Positions 8,705 to 17,480 are shown, counted from the first letter of the stretch. The stretch: 64,000 nt of DNA from WVYX01 sp039592335 (GCA_039592335.1 JBDHBX010000011.1:1-64000); one strand, 5' to 3'. The notes: generated by a model not told the origin, from the sequence alone. A program made the numbers and translations.

Positions 8705-10404
8705 CCGCAGCTCCGCCGCGGTGGGCCGTGGCGCAGCCGACGGACCCGGCACACGTCGATCCGCTGGTGCATGCCCTCGACATTCCGGAGACCCTCGCCG
8801 CGTTGTTGGTGCAGCGGGGGTATACGTCTCCGACCGACGCCAAACGCTACCTCCGTCCCGAGCTCGGGACGCTGAGCGATCCCTATCTCCTGCGCGACAT
8901 GGACACCGCTGTGGACTTGACGATCCGGGCCGCCCGCGAGGGCCGCACGATCCTGGTGCACGGCGACTACGACGTGGACGGACAGTGCGCCACGGCGCTG
9001 CTCACGCGGGTGCTGCGGGAGGCGGGCGCCCAGGTGGTACCCTTCGTGCCGCACCGGATCCGGGACGGCTACGACTTCGGGCCGGCGGGGCTGGCCCAGG
9101 CCCGCGAGCACGGCGCCTCGCTGATCGTCACCTGCGACTGCGGGACCACGGCGGTCGAGCCAATTCGCCAGGCGCGGGCCGAGGGCATCGATGTGGTCGT
9201 GACGGACCATCATCTGCCCGGCGTCGTGGCGCCGGCCAACGCGGTGGTGAACCCGCAACACCCCGACTGCGCGTCGGGACTCGGTCAGCTGTGCGGCGCC
9301 GGCGTGGCGTTCAAGCTGGCCCAGGCGCTGGTGCGCGCGCTCGACATGCCCGACAACCTGCCGTACCACTTTCTCGACCTCGTGGCGCTCGCAACGGTCG
9401 CCGACGTGGTGCCGCTCACGGGCGAGAACCGCACGCTGGTGCGCTACGGGCTCAAGATGCTGGCGGCGTCCCGCTGGCGCGGCGTGCGCGCGTTGGTCAA
9501 CACGGCGGGGCTCGCGGGACGGGAGCTGCGCGCGGGGCAGGTGGGCTACATCCTGGCGCCCCGGCTCAACGCCGCGGGGCGGATCGCCGAAGCGATGGAC
9601 GGAGTACGGTTGCTCCTGTCGGACGACGACACGGAAGCGCGCGACCTCGCGCGCCGGCTGGAGCATATCAACGAGCAGCGCCAGGCAGTGGACGAACGCA
9701 CCCTGGACGAGGCCATCGAGGAGATCGACGCGCAGGTGAACCTGGATCGGGATTACGGCTTGGTGCTCGCGCGCGAGGGGTGGCACGCCGGCGTGATCGG
9801 GCTGGTGGCCTCGCGGGTGGTGGAGCGCTACGCGCGTCCCGCCATTCTCGTGGCGCTGGACGGTGAGGAAGGCAGGGGCTCGGGACGCTCGATCGCGGGG
9901 TTCGATCTGCACGCGGCGCTGGAGGCGTGCGCGCCGCAACTCGAGCGTTACGGCGGCCACAAGATGGCGGCCGGGCTCACGTTGCGGCGCGACCGGTTGG
10001 AGGCCTTCCGCGAGGCGTTCGGCGTGGTCTCCCGCGAGCGGCTCACCCCCGACGACCTCGTGCCCACCCAGCGGATCGACGCCGTGGTTTCCGTGCAGCG
10101 GATGGACGACGAGCTGGAGCGACTGCTGCGTCACCTCGAGCCGTGCGGGCCGGGCAATCCGGCACCCGTGTTCGGCGTGAGCGGCGGCGCCGTGCGCCAC
10201 CAGAACACGGTGGGCGCCAACCATCTCAAGTTCACGCTGGACGACGGGACCGGGCGGATCGAGGCGATCGCCTTCAACTGGGCCGATCGGGTCGAGTCCG
10301 GTTGGCTGGGCGCTCCGGTGGACGTCGCGCTCAGGTTGGAGCGCAACGAGTGGCAGGGGAGGAGCAGCCTGCAGGCCCGAGTCGTGGGGATTCGGCCCTC
10401 GTGA
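8701..10404 (+). CDS. recJ: Single-stranded-DNA-specific exonuclease RecJ
   Basis: 5'-3' ssDNA exonuclease of the DHH phosphoesterase superfamily used in RecF-pathway and mismatch repair. Motif DYDVDG at 89-94 binds Mn; DCG near 143; DHH at 169-171; C-terminal DHHA1 with GGH near residue 418 and an OB-like end. 567 aa from the ATG at 8701, which overlaps the previous stop (ATGA); a start 30 nt upstream would add an unconserved arginine-rich tail and is rejected. The stop overlaps rsmD. Confidence 0.93.
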   Translation: MTAAPPRWAVAQPTDPAHVDPLVHALDIPETLAALLVQRGYTSPTDAKRYLRPELGTLSDPYLLRDMDTAVDLTIRAAREGRTILVHGDYDVDGQCATALLTRVLREAGAQVVPFVPHRIRDGYDFGPAGLAQAREHGASLIVTCDCGTTAVEPIRQARAEGIDVVVTDHHLPGVVAPANAVVNPQHPDCASGLGQLCGAGVAFKLAQALVRALDMPDNLPYHFLDLVALATVADVVPLTGENRTLVRYGLKMLAASRWRGVRALVNTAGLAGRELRAGQVGYILAPRLNAAGRIAEAMDGVRLLLSDDDTEARDLARRLEHINEQRQAVDERTLDEAIEEIDAQVNLDRDYGLVLAREGWHAGVIGLVASRVVERYARPAILVALDGEEGRGSGRSIAGFDLHAALEACAPQLERYGGHKMAAGLTLRRDRLEAFREAFGVVSRERLTPDDLVPTQRIDAVVSVQRMDDELERLLRHLEPCGPGNPAPVFGVSGGAVRHQNTVGANHLKFTLDDGTGRIEAIAFNWADRVESGWLGAPVDVALRLERNEWQGRSSLQARVVGIRPS

Positions 10405-10916
10405 GAGTCATCGCCGGCGAGTTCAAGGGACGCGGCTTGGAGGAGCCCAAGGATGCTCGGGTGCGCCCCACTACCGAGAAGGTACGGGAGGCGTGGTTCA
10501 GCATCCTGGGAGAGCGCGTCGCCGGCGCCACCGTGCTGGACCTGTTTGCCGGCTCCGGCGCGCTCGGGCTGGAGGCGCTCTCGCGCGGGGCCGAGCGGGT
10601 GGAGTTCGTGGAGCTGCTCCCGGAATCGCTCGCGGCCCTCAAGGCCAACGTGGCCGCGCTGGGCGTGAGCGACCGGGTGCGCATCCGGCGGGGCGACGCC
10701 CTGCGGATCGCCGATCGGCTACCCGAGGGCGCGTATGATGTGGCAGTGGCGGACCCGCCGTATACTACTGATCATGCCCAACGGCTCGTCGACATCTTCC
10801 GCGAGCGCCGGTTTGCGGCGGTGCTCGGCGTGGAGCATCGTGCGACACTCGCACTTACCGGCGACGACACCCGCCGCTACGGCGACGTGGCCCTAACCTT
10901 CGTCTACGCACCATGA
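10401..10916 (+). CDS. rsmD: 16S rRNA (guanine(966)-N(2))-methyltransferase RsmD
   Basis: SAM-dependent methyltransferase acting on G966 of 16S rRNA. 171 aa from GTG at 10401. SAM loop DLFAGSGALG at 47-56, catalytic DPPY at 118-121, and an N-terminal RVIAGEFKGR typical of the family. It overlaps recJ (GTGA) and coaD (ATGA); the rsmD-coaD pair is widely conserved, which supports the call. Confidence 0.92.
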   Translation: MRVIAGEFKGRGLEEPKDARVRPTTEKVREAWFSILGERVAGATVLDLFAGSGALGLEALSRGAERVEFVELLPESLAALKANVAALGVSDRVRIRRGDALRIADRLPEGAYDVAVADPPYTTDHAQRLVDIFRERRFAAVLGVEHRATLALTGDDTRRYGDVALTFVYAP

Positions 10917-11395
10917 CACGCATCGCGATCTATCCCGGCTCGTTCGACCCCGTGACCCGCGGGCACGAAGACATCGTGCGGCGCTCGCTCCACCTGGCCG
11001 ACAAGGTGGTCGTCGCCGTGGCGGTGAATCTCGAAAAGGCGCCGCTCTTCGCGCTGGAGGAACGGGTGGCGCTGCTCCAGGAGGTGCTCCAGGACGAGCC
11101 GAGCGTCGAGGTGCGCTCGTTCGACGGGCTGCTTGCCCAATTCGCGCGCGAGGCGGGAGCGCGTATGGTGATCCGCGGTCTCCGGGCGGTGAGCGATTTC
11201 GATTACGAGTCGCAGATGGCGCTCATGAACCGGGAGCTGTATCCCGATCTGGAGACGGTGTTCCTGGTCCCGGCGCTGCACCTCACCTACCTGAGTTCGA
11301 GCTTGGTGCGGGAGGTGGCGCGGCTCGACGGCGACGTGAGCCCCTTCGTACATCCCATCGTCCAGAAGGCACTCACGGCGAAGTTCGCGGCGTGA
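10913..11395 (+). CDS. coaD: Phosphopantetheine adenylyltransferase CoaD
   Basis: Transfers AMP to 4'-phosphopantetheine, the penultimate step of CoA synthesis. 160 aa, normal. Nucleotidyltransferase motif YPGSFDPVTRGH with H18 of the T/HxGH signature, and the SSSLVRE motif near 130 equivalent to ISSTxxR. Coupled to rsmD upstream and to a phosphate acetyltransferase gene downstream, so CoA synthesis and acetyl-CoA use are made together. Confidence 0.95.
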   Translation: MTRIAIYPGSFDPVTRGHEDIVRRSLHLADKVVVAVAVNLEKAPLFALEERVALLQEVLQDEPSVEVRSFDGLLAQFAREAGARMVIRGLRAVSDFDYESQMALMNRELYPDLETVFLVPALHLTYLSSSLVREVARLDGDVSPFVHPIVQKALTAKFAA

Positions 11396-12390
11396 GCTTT
11401 CGGGACGACCTGCGACGGCGGGCGGGTGCGCGGGGTCGCACCGTGGTGCTTGCCGAGGGACGGGACGAGCGGGTACGGGAGGCGGCCGCGATCCTGGAGC
11501 GGGACGGCGTCGCGCAGCCCGTGGTGCTGGACCGCTCTATGGCCGGCGACCCGCGCCTGGAGCGGGTCGCCGAGCTCCTAGCGACTAAGCGTCCCGACAG
11601 GGTGAGCGGGCCGGCCCGGGCGCGGGAGCTGGCCGCCGAGCCTCTCTACTTCGCCGCCGGGCTGGTCGCGCTGGGCGAGGCGGACGCCGCCGTCGCAGGG
11701 GCGGTGCACCCCACGGCCGACGTGCTGCGGGCGGCGTTCTGGGCCATCGGTCGCGCGGGCGGCACCGCGACCGTGAGCAGCGCATTCTACATGGCGTTCG
11801 ACGAGGCGCCCGGCCACGCGCTGTTCCAGCTGGCCCGGCGGCCCTGCGAGGAGGGAGCCAGTGTGTTGAGCTTCGCCGACTGCGGTGTCGTGCCCGATCC
11901 CGACGCGGAGCAGCTGGCGGAGATCGCCGTGGCGGCGGCGCGGGACCACTTCCTGGTGGTGGACGAGGAGCCGGTCGTGGCGTTCCTGTCCTACAGCACC
12001 AGCGGGAGCGCCGGTGGGCCCAGAGTCGACAAGGTGCGGCGGGCGGCGGAGCGGTTTCGCACGCTGGCGCCCGACATCCAGTGCGACGGCGAGCTGCAGG
12101 GCGACGCCGCCATCGTGCCCGCGGTCGCGGAGCGCAAGGCGCCGGAATCCGCGGTCGGGGGCTGTGCCAACGTGCTCATCTTTCCCGACCTTGACAGCGG
12201 CAACATTGCATACAAACTGGTGCAGCGCCTGGCCGGTGCGACCGCCACGGGCCCCGTCCTACAGGGGCTCGCGCGCCCGATGATGGACCTCTCCCGCGGT
12301 GCGACGGCCGACGACGTCGTGGACGTCGCTGCCGTCGGTGTGCTGCAGGCGGGCGAATCGACCGGGTTTCCAACGGAGGAGGAGGCATGA
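11392..12390 (+). CDS. pta: Phosphate acetyltransferase
   Basis: Interconverts acetyl-CoA and acetyl phosphate. 332 aa, the single-domain form. Family features: the N-terminal VLAEGRDERVREAA, the SFADCGVVPDP block, YSTSGSA, and C-terminal NVLIFPDLDSGNIAYKLVQR and GLARPMMDLSRG. No acetate kinase gene is in the window. GTG start overlaps coaD; the stop overlaps the STAS gene start, so it is tied to the partner-switching genes that follow. Phosphate butyryltransferase is an alternative but the sequence pattern fits Pta better. Confidence 0.88.
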   Translation: MSFRDDLRRRAGARGRTVVLAEGRDERVREAAAILERDGVAQPVVLDRSMAGDPRLERVAELLATKRPDRVSGPARARELAAEPLYFAAGLVALGEADAAVAGAVHPTADVLRAAFWAIGRAGGTATVSSAFYMAFDEAPGHALFQLARRPCEEGASVLSFADCGVVPDPDAEQLAEIAVAAARDHFLVVDEEPVVAFLSYSTSGSAGGPRVDKVRRAAERFRTLAPDIQCDGELQGDAAIVPAVAERKAPESAVGGCANVLIFPDLDSGNIAYKLVQRLAGATATGPVLQGLARPMMDLSRGATADDVVDVAAVGVLQAGESTGFPTEEEA

Positions 12391-12725
12391 GCTTTACCGT
12401 GCGGAAGGACGACGCGAAGAGTGTGGTCGTGATCGGCGTAGATGGCCAGTTGATCGTCGGCAATCGACACGATCTCAAGAAGAAGGTCATGGACGCGATG
12501 GAGGAGGGGGAGCGGAAGTTCGTGATCGACTTTGCCGAGACGGGCTACATCGACTCCTCGGGACTCGGCGTGCTGGTATCCCTCTCGAAGAAGATCCGCG
12601 AAACGGGCGGCGACTTGCGGCTCGCCGGACTCAACGATGACCTGCGGACCCTGTTCGAGCTGACCAAGCTCGACACCCTCTTCACGATCATGGGCTCGGC
12701 AGAGGAGGCGACCGCCTCCTTCTGA
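12387..12725 (+). CDS. Anti-sigma factor antagonist, STAS domain (RsbV/SpoIIAA-like)
   Basis: 112 aa single STAS domain. In partner switching the unphosphorylated form sequesters an anti-sigma kinase and frees a sigma factor. The phosphorylation motif DSSGLGV is present, with S58 at the position of SpoIIAA Ser58. The ATG overlaps the pta stop, and the kinase gene follows after 4 nt, with a PP2C phosphatase next: a complete antagonist-kinase-phosphatase cassette. No sigma factor gene is adjacent, so the target is unknown. Confidence 0.9.
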   Translation: MSFTVRKDDAKSVVVIGVDGQLIVGNRHDLKKKVMDAMEEGERKFVIDFAETGYIDSSGLGVLVSLSKKIRETGGDLRLAGLNDDLRTLFELTKLDTLFTIMGSAEEATASF

Positions 12726-12729
12726 CGAC

Positions 12730-13197
12730 GTGACGGCCCCGCTCAGGCTCTACGTCCGTCGCAGCGAGTCCGCGCCACCGGACTCGGAGCGCCGCGTCAA
12801 CATCTCGGTTCGGGTCCCCACGGATCTCGATGTGGTGGAGGAGGCGGTCGACCTCGTCGCCCGCCACTGTCTCGCCAGCGGCGTGCCGCCCAAGGCGGCT
12901 CGCTTCGTCGTGCGCGTGGTGCTGTGCGAGGCGCTCGCCAACGCCATCGTGTACGGCAACCAGCTCGACCCGGCCAAGCGCGTGGACGTGCGCGTGGAGG
13001 TCGGTGAGGAGGCCGTGGAGTTGCACGTGAGTGACGAGGGCGACGGTTTCGACCCTTCCGGCATCCCCGATCCCACCGAACCCGACCGCATCGAGCTCAA
13101 TCAGGGCCGCGGGCTCTTCCTCATCCGCCAGCTGGTGGACGAGGTGCACTTCAACGACCGAGGAAACGCCATCTGCATGATCATGCGCCGCGCCTAG
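12730..13197 (+). CDS. Anti-sigma factor serine kinase, HATPase (RsbW/SpoIIAB-like)
   Basis: 155 aa GHKL ATPase. N box with E67 and N71 in CEALANAIVYGN, G1 box VSDEGDGFDP near 101-110, and the lid/G2 motif GRGLFLIRQL. Such kinases bind a sigma factor and phosphorylate the STAS antagonist. GTG start; placed between the STAS gene and the PP2C gene. The first 20 residues are an Arg/Ser-rich tail not typical of RsbW. Some relatives bind non-sigma partners, so the output should not be assumed. Confidence 0.85.
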   Translation: MTAPLRLYVRRSESAPPDSERRVNISVRVPTDLDVVEEAVDLVARHCLASGVPPKAARFVVRVVLCEALANAIVYGNQLDPAKRVDVRVEVGEEAVELHVSDEGDGFDPSGIPDPTEPDRIELNQGRGLFLIRQLVDEVHFNDRGNAICMIMRRA

Positions 13198-13232
13198 ATC
13201 GCTTCGACGGGATCCTCCAGTCGCTCGGGGCA

Positions 13233-14771
13233 ATGGCGGGGTGTCGACTCCGGCTGTGGCGGTACGGCCGTGGCCGGCTGCGGCCCGTGCTCGACGTGGG
13301 TCGGGTGGAGCCGCCCCCGGTGCAGGTGGACGAGGAGGGCGTGGTCACGTCGCTCGACGGCGAGCGCTGGGTGGTGCCCGTGCCCGACACGGAGGGGTAC
13401 TGGTTCGAGATCGTGGATTCCGAACGCGACCCGGCGGAGGTGTCCGGGACGCTGGCGCCGCTGCTGGCACGGCTCATCGACGGTGAGCGGGACACCCTGA
13501 ACCTCGCCAAGCAGCTCGCGTCCCGCTATGAGGAGACGGAGCTGCTGTATACCATCAGCAGCATTCTGGGGCGCACCATCCGGCTCGAGCGGGCGGCCGA
13601 GACGATCCTGCGGGAGGTGAGTGACGTGGTGGGGGCGCATCGCGCCTCCATCTTCGTGCACGACGAGACGGGCGGCGTGCTGCGGCCCGTGGCCGCGTTG
13701 GGCAAGGACCTCGACGTGCTGGGGAGCATCCCCGTGGATGACGTGGAGTCCATCACGGCCCGCGTGTTCCGGTCGGGGCGGCCGGTGGCATACGATCCGC
13801 GGAGCGTGAGCGATCCCAACCCGGGCATCGGTCCGGACCGCGGGTACAGAGGTTCTGCGTTCCTCTCCTATCCCATCATCTATCCCACCCCCGAGGGCGT
13901 GCCACGGCCCATCGGGGTCATCAATCTGACCGACCGCCTGGGCACCGACGTGTTCAGCGGGGGCGAGCGGCGGCTGGTGGGCGCCGTGGCGAGCCAGATT
14001 GGCGCCGCCATCGAGAACGCGCGCCTGGTGGAGCGCGACCTGGCGCAGCAGCGGGTGCGGCGCGAGCTCGAGCTGGCGCACGGCCTGCAGCTCAAGCTGC
14101 TGCCCTCACCGGAGCTTCTCGGGGCGGGTGTCGACGCCGCGGCGCGCTGCGTCCCCGCGCTCACCGTGGGCGGTGACTTCTACGACTTCGTGCGGCTGTC
14201 GCAGGGACGCGTGGGCGTCATGTTGGGCGACGTCTCCTCCCACGGCTTTCCGGCGGCGCTCATCATGGCGCTGGTGCTGTCGGCGGCCGGTATCCACGCG
14301 GCCGAGATCGCGTCGCCCGACGGCATGCTGCGCCGCCTGCTCGAGTCGGTGGAGCAGGAGCTCGCCGAAACCGAGATGCACCTCTCCCTCTTCTACGGCG
14401 TGCTCGACGCCCAAGGCGGCGTGCTGCGCTACGCCAATGCGGGCCACCCCCACGCGTTCCGTATCACCCCGCGTGGCGCGGAGCGGCTCGGCGCGACGTC
14501 ACCGCCGCTCGGCCTCGCCAGGGCCGACGCGATCGCCGCGGCGGAGTCGGAGTGGGTGCGCGGGGAAGATACGCTGCTGGTCTTCTCCGATGGCATCGTC
14601 GAGGCGCGCAACGAGGAGGGCCGGCAACTGGGCGAGGAGCGAGTGCTGGAGCTGGCCACGGAGCACCGAACCGGCCCCGCTGCCGAGACGGTGGAGACGG
14701 TGCTGGCGGAAGCCGCCGCGTTCGAGGCGGTGGCGCGGGACGACCGCACCATTCTCGCTCTGCGGATCTAA
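13233..14771 (+). CDS. GAF and PP2C (SpoIIE-type) serine phosphatase
   Basis: 512 aa sensor phosphatase, RsbU/RsbP-like, expected to dephosphorylate the STAS protein encoded two genes upstream. N-terminal 90 residues have no recognisable domain; GAF domain about 100-270 (ILGRTIRLERAAETI, FLSYPIIYP, IGVINLTDR); short coiled linker; SpoIIE-type PP2C about 300-512 with GGDFYDF, GDVSSHG, ANAGHP, FSDGIVEARN and DDRT metal-binding motifs. ATG at 13233, 35 nt after the kinase stop. The GAF ligand is unknown. rsmA starts one base after the stop region, so the cassette is embedded in a housekeeping operon. Confidence 0.88.
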   Translation: MAGCRLRLWRYGRGRLRPVLDVGRVEPPPVQVDEEGVVTSLDGERWVVPVPDTEGYWFEIVDSERDPAEVSGTLAPLLARLIDGERDTLNLAKQLASRYEETELLYTISSILGRTIRLERAAETILREVSDVVGAHRASIFVHDETGGVLRPVAALGKDLDVLGSIPVDDVESITARVFRSGRPVAYDPRSVSDPNPGIGPDRGYRGSAFLSYPIIYPTPEGVPRPIGVINLTDRLGTDVFSGGERRLVGAVASQIGAAIENARLVERDLAQQRVRRELELAHGLQLKLLPSPELLGAGVDAAARCVPALTVGGDFYDFVRLSQGRVGVMLGDVSSHGFPAALIMALVLSAAGIHAAEIASPDGMLRRLLESVEQELAETEMHLSLFYGVLDAQGGVLRYANAGHPHAFRITPRGAERLGATSPPLGLARADAIAAAESEWVRGEDTLLVFSDGIVEARNEEGRQLGEERVLELATEHRTGPAAETVETVLAEAAAFEAVARDDRTILALRI

Positions 14772-15584
14772 GTGGGCCGGCGCCTCGGCCAACACTTCCT
14801 GTTCGATCCCTCGATTCTGGATCGGATCGTGGATGCGCTCGATCCGCTGCCTGAGGACGTGGTGCTCGAGATCGGGGCCGGGAGGGGGACGTTGACAGCG
14901 CGGCTGGCGGCACAGGTGGGACGCGTGATCGCCGTCGAGCGCGATCGGGAACTGGCGGCGTTCTTGAGAGGGGAGCGCGGAACGGGGAAGGGGGAGGGGT
15001 TTGCTGCGCTGCCGGGCAACGTGAGCGTGATCGAGGGCGACGCGCTGGAGATCGACTGGAGGGGATTGCTCGAGCCCGTGCTGCACGAGCCCAAAGTCGT
15101 GGGCAACATCCCCTACTCCATTACCACCCCGCTGATCGACAAGGCCCTCACCCCCCCGATGCCGGCGGCGGTGGTCTTCCTCGTCCAACGCGAGGTGGCG
15201 GATCGCCTCGCGGCCGATCCGGGCTCGAAGGCCTATGGCGCGCTCACCGTCGGTGTGCAGGCGGTCGCTGCGGTGGAGCGGCTGTTCGACGTGCCGGCCG
15301 GCGCCTTCCGGCCGCCGCCCAAGGTGGACTCAGCCGTGGTGCGGATGGTGCCGCTCGACCAGCCGCTGATCGCCGAGGCCGACCATCCGGCGTTCCGGCG
15401 GTTCGTGACGGCGCTCTTCGGGCGCCGGCGCAAGCAACTGGTGGGGGCGCTGCGCGGCGTCACTGGGCGTGCACGGTCGGAGGTCGAGGCGTGCCTCGAG
15501 GCGGTGGGGGTGGACCCGACCGCGCGCAGCGAGACGCTGCCTCCGTCCACGTTCACCCGACTGTTCCGCGAGGCGGGGCGTTGA
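14772..15584 (+). CDS. rsmA: 16S rRNA dimethyladenosine transferase RsmA (KsgA)
   Basis: Dimethylates A1518/A1519 of 16S rRNA late in 30S assembly. 270 aa; GQHFL at 6-10, SAM motif EIGAGRGTLT at 33-42, catalytic NIPY at 112-115. Residues about 67-78 are a Gly/Lys/Glu-rich insert encoded by a purine-rich repeat, lying in the loop between the motif II acidic region and the GDAL motif. GTG start directly after the phosphatase stop. Its TGA stop is inside the -35 of the next promoter. Confidence 0.95.
   Translation: MGRRLGQHFLFDPSILDRIVDALDPLPEDVVLEIGAGRGTLTARLAAQVGRVIAVERDRELAAFLRGERGTGKGEGFAALPGNVSVIEGDALEIDWRGLLEPVLHEPKVVGNIPYSITTPLIDKALTPPMPAAVVFLVQREVADRLAADPGSKAYGALTVGVQAVAAVERLFDVPAGAFRPPPKVDSAVVRMVPLDQPLIAEADHPAFRRFVTALFGRRRKQLVGALRGVTGRARSEVEACLEAVGVDPTARSETLPPSTFTRLFREAGR
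14967..14999 (+). repeat. Purine-rich dispersed repeat, copy in rsmA
   Basis: GAGGGGAGCGCGGAACGGGG continuing to 14999, in frame in rsmA and translated as RGERGTGKGEG. Same core as the copies in mutS2, the metallo-hydrolase gene and the ispA-dxs gap, read in the equivalent frame. The host protein family normally has a shorter loop here. Confidence 0.55.
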
Positions 15585-15611
15585 GTCGGGTGGCGCGCCC
15601 CTGTGTAGATT
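15581..15611 (+). promoter_or_regulatory. Promoter of the DnaQ-like exonuclease gene
   Basis: TTGAGT (15581-15586), 19 bp, TAGATT (15606-15611), then 7 nt to the ATG at 15619. The rsmA stop TGA is part of the -35. The distance from -10 to ATG and absence of a ribosome site suggest a leaderless transcript. Confidence 0.5.
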
Positions 15612-15618
15612 GCGCTGC

Positions 15619-16473
15619 ATGAGTGCAAGCACCGAAGGCGTGCGGGCGGCCCCGCGCGGTACCCTGGTCGATCGCGCGTTGCGCCGCCTCAAGGACGGGG
15701 CGGCCGATAGCCTGACTCTGGCGCGCGAGGTGCTCGGTTTGGCGCAGGCCACGCGTGCCATCGCCGACCGGGTCGCCGTGGCCCTGCTGGGGTCGGACCC
15801 CCGCGTGCATCAGCGGCACGACGGTCGCTGGGCGCTGGCGACGCAGGCCGACGGCTCGCCGCGCTTGGCCTCGTGCACGTTCGCGGTGGTGGACGTGGAG
15901 ACAACCGGGACCCGATTCAGCTGGGGGGACCGCGTCACCGAGTTGGCCGTCGTGACGCTCTCGGGTAGCGAGGTGGAGGTCGCCTTCGAGACCCTGATCA
16001 ACCCGGAGCGGTCCATTCCGAGTTTCGTGCAGTCGCTCACCCGGATCACGAACGACATGGTACGGGACCAGCCGACGTTCAACGAGATTGCCGACGATGT
16101 GCTGGCATCGCTCGCGGGTCGCGTGTTCGTGGCCCACAACGCCCCGTTCGACTGGGGATTTCTGTCGAGCGAGCTGCGACGCACCCGCGACCTCGACCTC
16201 GAGGGCGCTCGACTGTGCACGGTGCGGCTGGCCCGCCGGCTGCTCCCCGGACTGCGCTCCCGAGGGCTGGACAGCGTGGCGGCCTTCCTGGGGGTCGAGA
16301 TCGCCGGGCGCCACCGCGCCCGCGGCGATGCGCTGGCAACGGCCCACATTCTGAAGCACCTGCTGGCCCGTGCGGAGGAGCAGGGCGCCGAGACGCTGAG
16401 CGACCTGCAGCATCTGGGGCGCCGCCGGCGCCGCAGCAAGAGCGCGCTCCCCATGCCCATGGGAGAGTCATGA
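15619..16473 (+). CDS. DnaQ-like DEDDh 3'-5' exonuclease
   Basis: 284 aa. Residues 88-270 form an RNase T/DnaQ exonuclease: FAVVDVETTGT with D92 and E94, VAHNAPFDWGFL, and HRARGDA supplying the last His and Asp, so all DEDDh residues are present. Residues 1-85 are an extra helical/basic N-terminal part with no recognised domain. Related to the epsilon subunit of Pol III or to stand-alone PolC-like exonucleases; which one cannot be decided. ATG at 15619 chosen because upstream in-frame codons lie inside rsmA and before the promoter. Confidence 0.85.
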   Translation: MSASTEGVRAAPRGTLVDRALRRLKDGAADSLTLAREVLGLAQATRAIADRVAVALLGSDPRVHQRHDGRWALATQADGSPRLASCTFAVVDVETTGTRFSWGDRVTELAVVTLSGSEVEVAFETLINPERSIPSFVQSLTRITNDMVRDQPTFNEIADDVLASLAGRVFVAHNAPFDWGFLSSELRRTRDLDLEGARLCTVRLARRLLPGLRSRGLDSVAAFLGVEIAGRHRARGDALATAHILKHLLARAEEQGAETLSDLQHLGRRRRRSKSALPMPMGES

Positions 16474-17426
16474 GCCTGGTAACCAGGTTCCGCATCGGAA
16501 GCCTGACCTGCCACACGCTCGACGCCGGGCTGCAGCGCCTGGACGGGGGCGCCATGTTTGGGGTGGTCCCCAAACCGCTGTGGGAGAAACGGATCGCGCC
16601 CGACGAGCGCAACCGCATTCCGCTGTGCATGCGCTGCCTGCTGATCGAGCACGATGCCGGCCCCGTGCTGGTCGACACGGGACTCGGCAACAAAGAAGCC
16701 GACAAGTTCCTCGATATCTACGGGGTGGAGAATGCGGGGCGGCGCGGGCCCACCCGGCTGGACGACGCGCTGGCAGAGGCCGGGTACACCGCGGCGGACA
16801 TCCGCTACGTGATCAATACCCACCTGCACTTCGACCACGCGGGCGGGAATACCTATGTGGAAGCGGAACGGGAAGCGGGGAACGGGGAACGGGACGACGG
16901 CCGGGAACCGCGAGGCGTGCCGCGAGCCGCGGGCGAGCCGGAGACGTTGATCGCCTTTCCCAACGCGACCTACGTGGTGCAGGAGCGCGAACTGGAGTTT
17001 GCCGGGCAACGCAACGAGCGCGTCGCCGCCAGCTATCTCCCTCCCAACTTCGAGCCCATCTCGCAGGCCGAGCGGTGGCACCTAGTGCGAGGTGAGGCGG
17101 AGCTCTTCCCGGGCATCCACCTGGTACCCACGCCTGGGCACGTACCGGGGCACCAGTCCGTCCTAGTACAGAGCGGCGGGGAGACGGTCTGCTTCCTGGG
17201 CGACCTGGTGCCCACGGCGGCCCACCTCCCGCTGCCCTGGATCATGGGGTACGACCTGGACCCGTTGCTCACGCTGGAGACCAAGCGGGCCCTGCTGGGG
17301 CGCGCGGAGGCCGAGGGGTGGGTGCTGGTGTTCGAGCACGACGCCGAGCGGGGGTTGGGGCGCGTGATCCGGCAGGGCAGGTCCTACGGTTTTCAGCCGC
17401 TTGACACCCCCCGCGGGCGGGCGTAA
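16470..17426 (+). CDS. MBL-fold metallo-hydrolase
   Basis: 318 aa metallo-beta-lactamase-fold hydrolase. HxHxDH motif at H118, H120, D122, H123 (THLHFDHAGGN), a downstream zinc His in PTPGHVPGHQS, an Asp in FLGDLVPT and a C-terminal FEHD. The N-terminal part with MFGVVPKPLWEK resembles AHL-lactonase/quorum-quenching-like MBL proteins, but substrate is not certain. Residues about 131-158 (Glu/Gly/Arg-rich) come from a purine-rich repeat inserted right after the zinc motif. The ATG overlaps the exonuclease stop; the TAA stop is inside the infC -10. Confidence 0.82.
   Translation: MSLVTRFRIGSLTCHTLDAGLQRLDGGAMFGVVPKPLWEKRIAPDERNRIPLCMRCLLIEHDAGPVLVDTGLGNKEADKFLDIYGVENAGRRGPTRLDDALAEAGYTAADIRYVINTHLHFDHAGGNTYVEAEREAGNGERDDGREPRGVPRAAGEPETLIAFPNATYVVQERELEFAGQRNERVAASYLPPNFEPISQAERWHLVRGEAELFPGIHLVPTPGHVPGHQSVLVQSGGETVCFLGDLVPTAAHLPLPWIMGYDLDPLLTLETKRALLGRAEAEGWVLVFEHDAERGLGRVIRQGRSYGFQPLDTPRGRA
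16861..16900 (+). repeat. Purine-rich dispersed repeat, copy in the MBL gene
   Basis: AAGCGGAACGGGAAGCGGGG followed by two GAACGGG units; in frame, giving EREAGNGERDDG. The longest and most regular copy in the window. It lengthens the loop after the HxHxDH motif of the hydrolase by roughly 20 residues compared with usual relatives. Confidence 0.6.
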
Positions 17427-17429
17427 GTT
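17401..17429 (+). promoter_or_regulatory. Promoter of the infC-rpmI-rplT operon
   Basis: Perfect TTGACA (17401-17406), 17 bp, TAAGTT (17424-17429). The TAA stop of the MBL gene is the first half of the -10. The start of transcription would be near 17436, leaving a leader of about 175 nt before infC. Confidence 0.8.
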
Positions 17430-17480
17430 CCGCCCTCACAATACAGTAAGCAAGCGCCCGAGCGCTTCACCCTCCTGCCG

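Noticed and set aside
16861..16900. Purine run as simple codon usage of Glu/Gly/Arg
   Set aside because: Similar runs are rare in other Glu/Arg-rich coiled-coil genes here (rny, zinc-ribbon gene), and the runs share base order, including one outside any gene.
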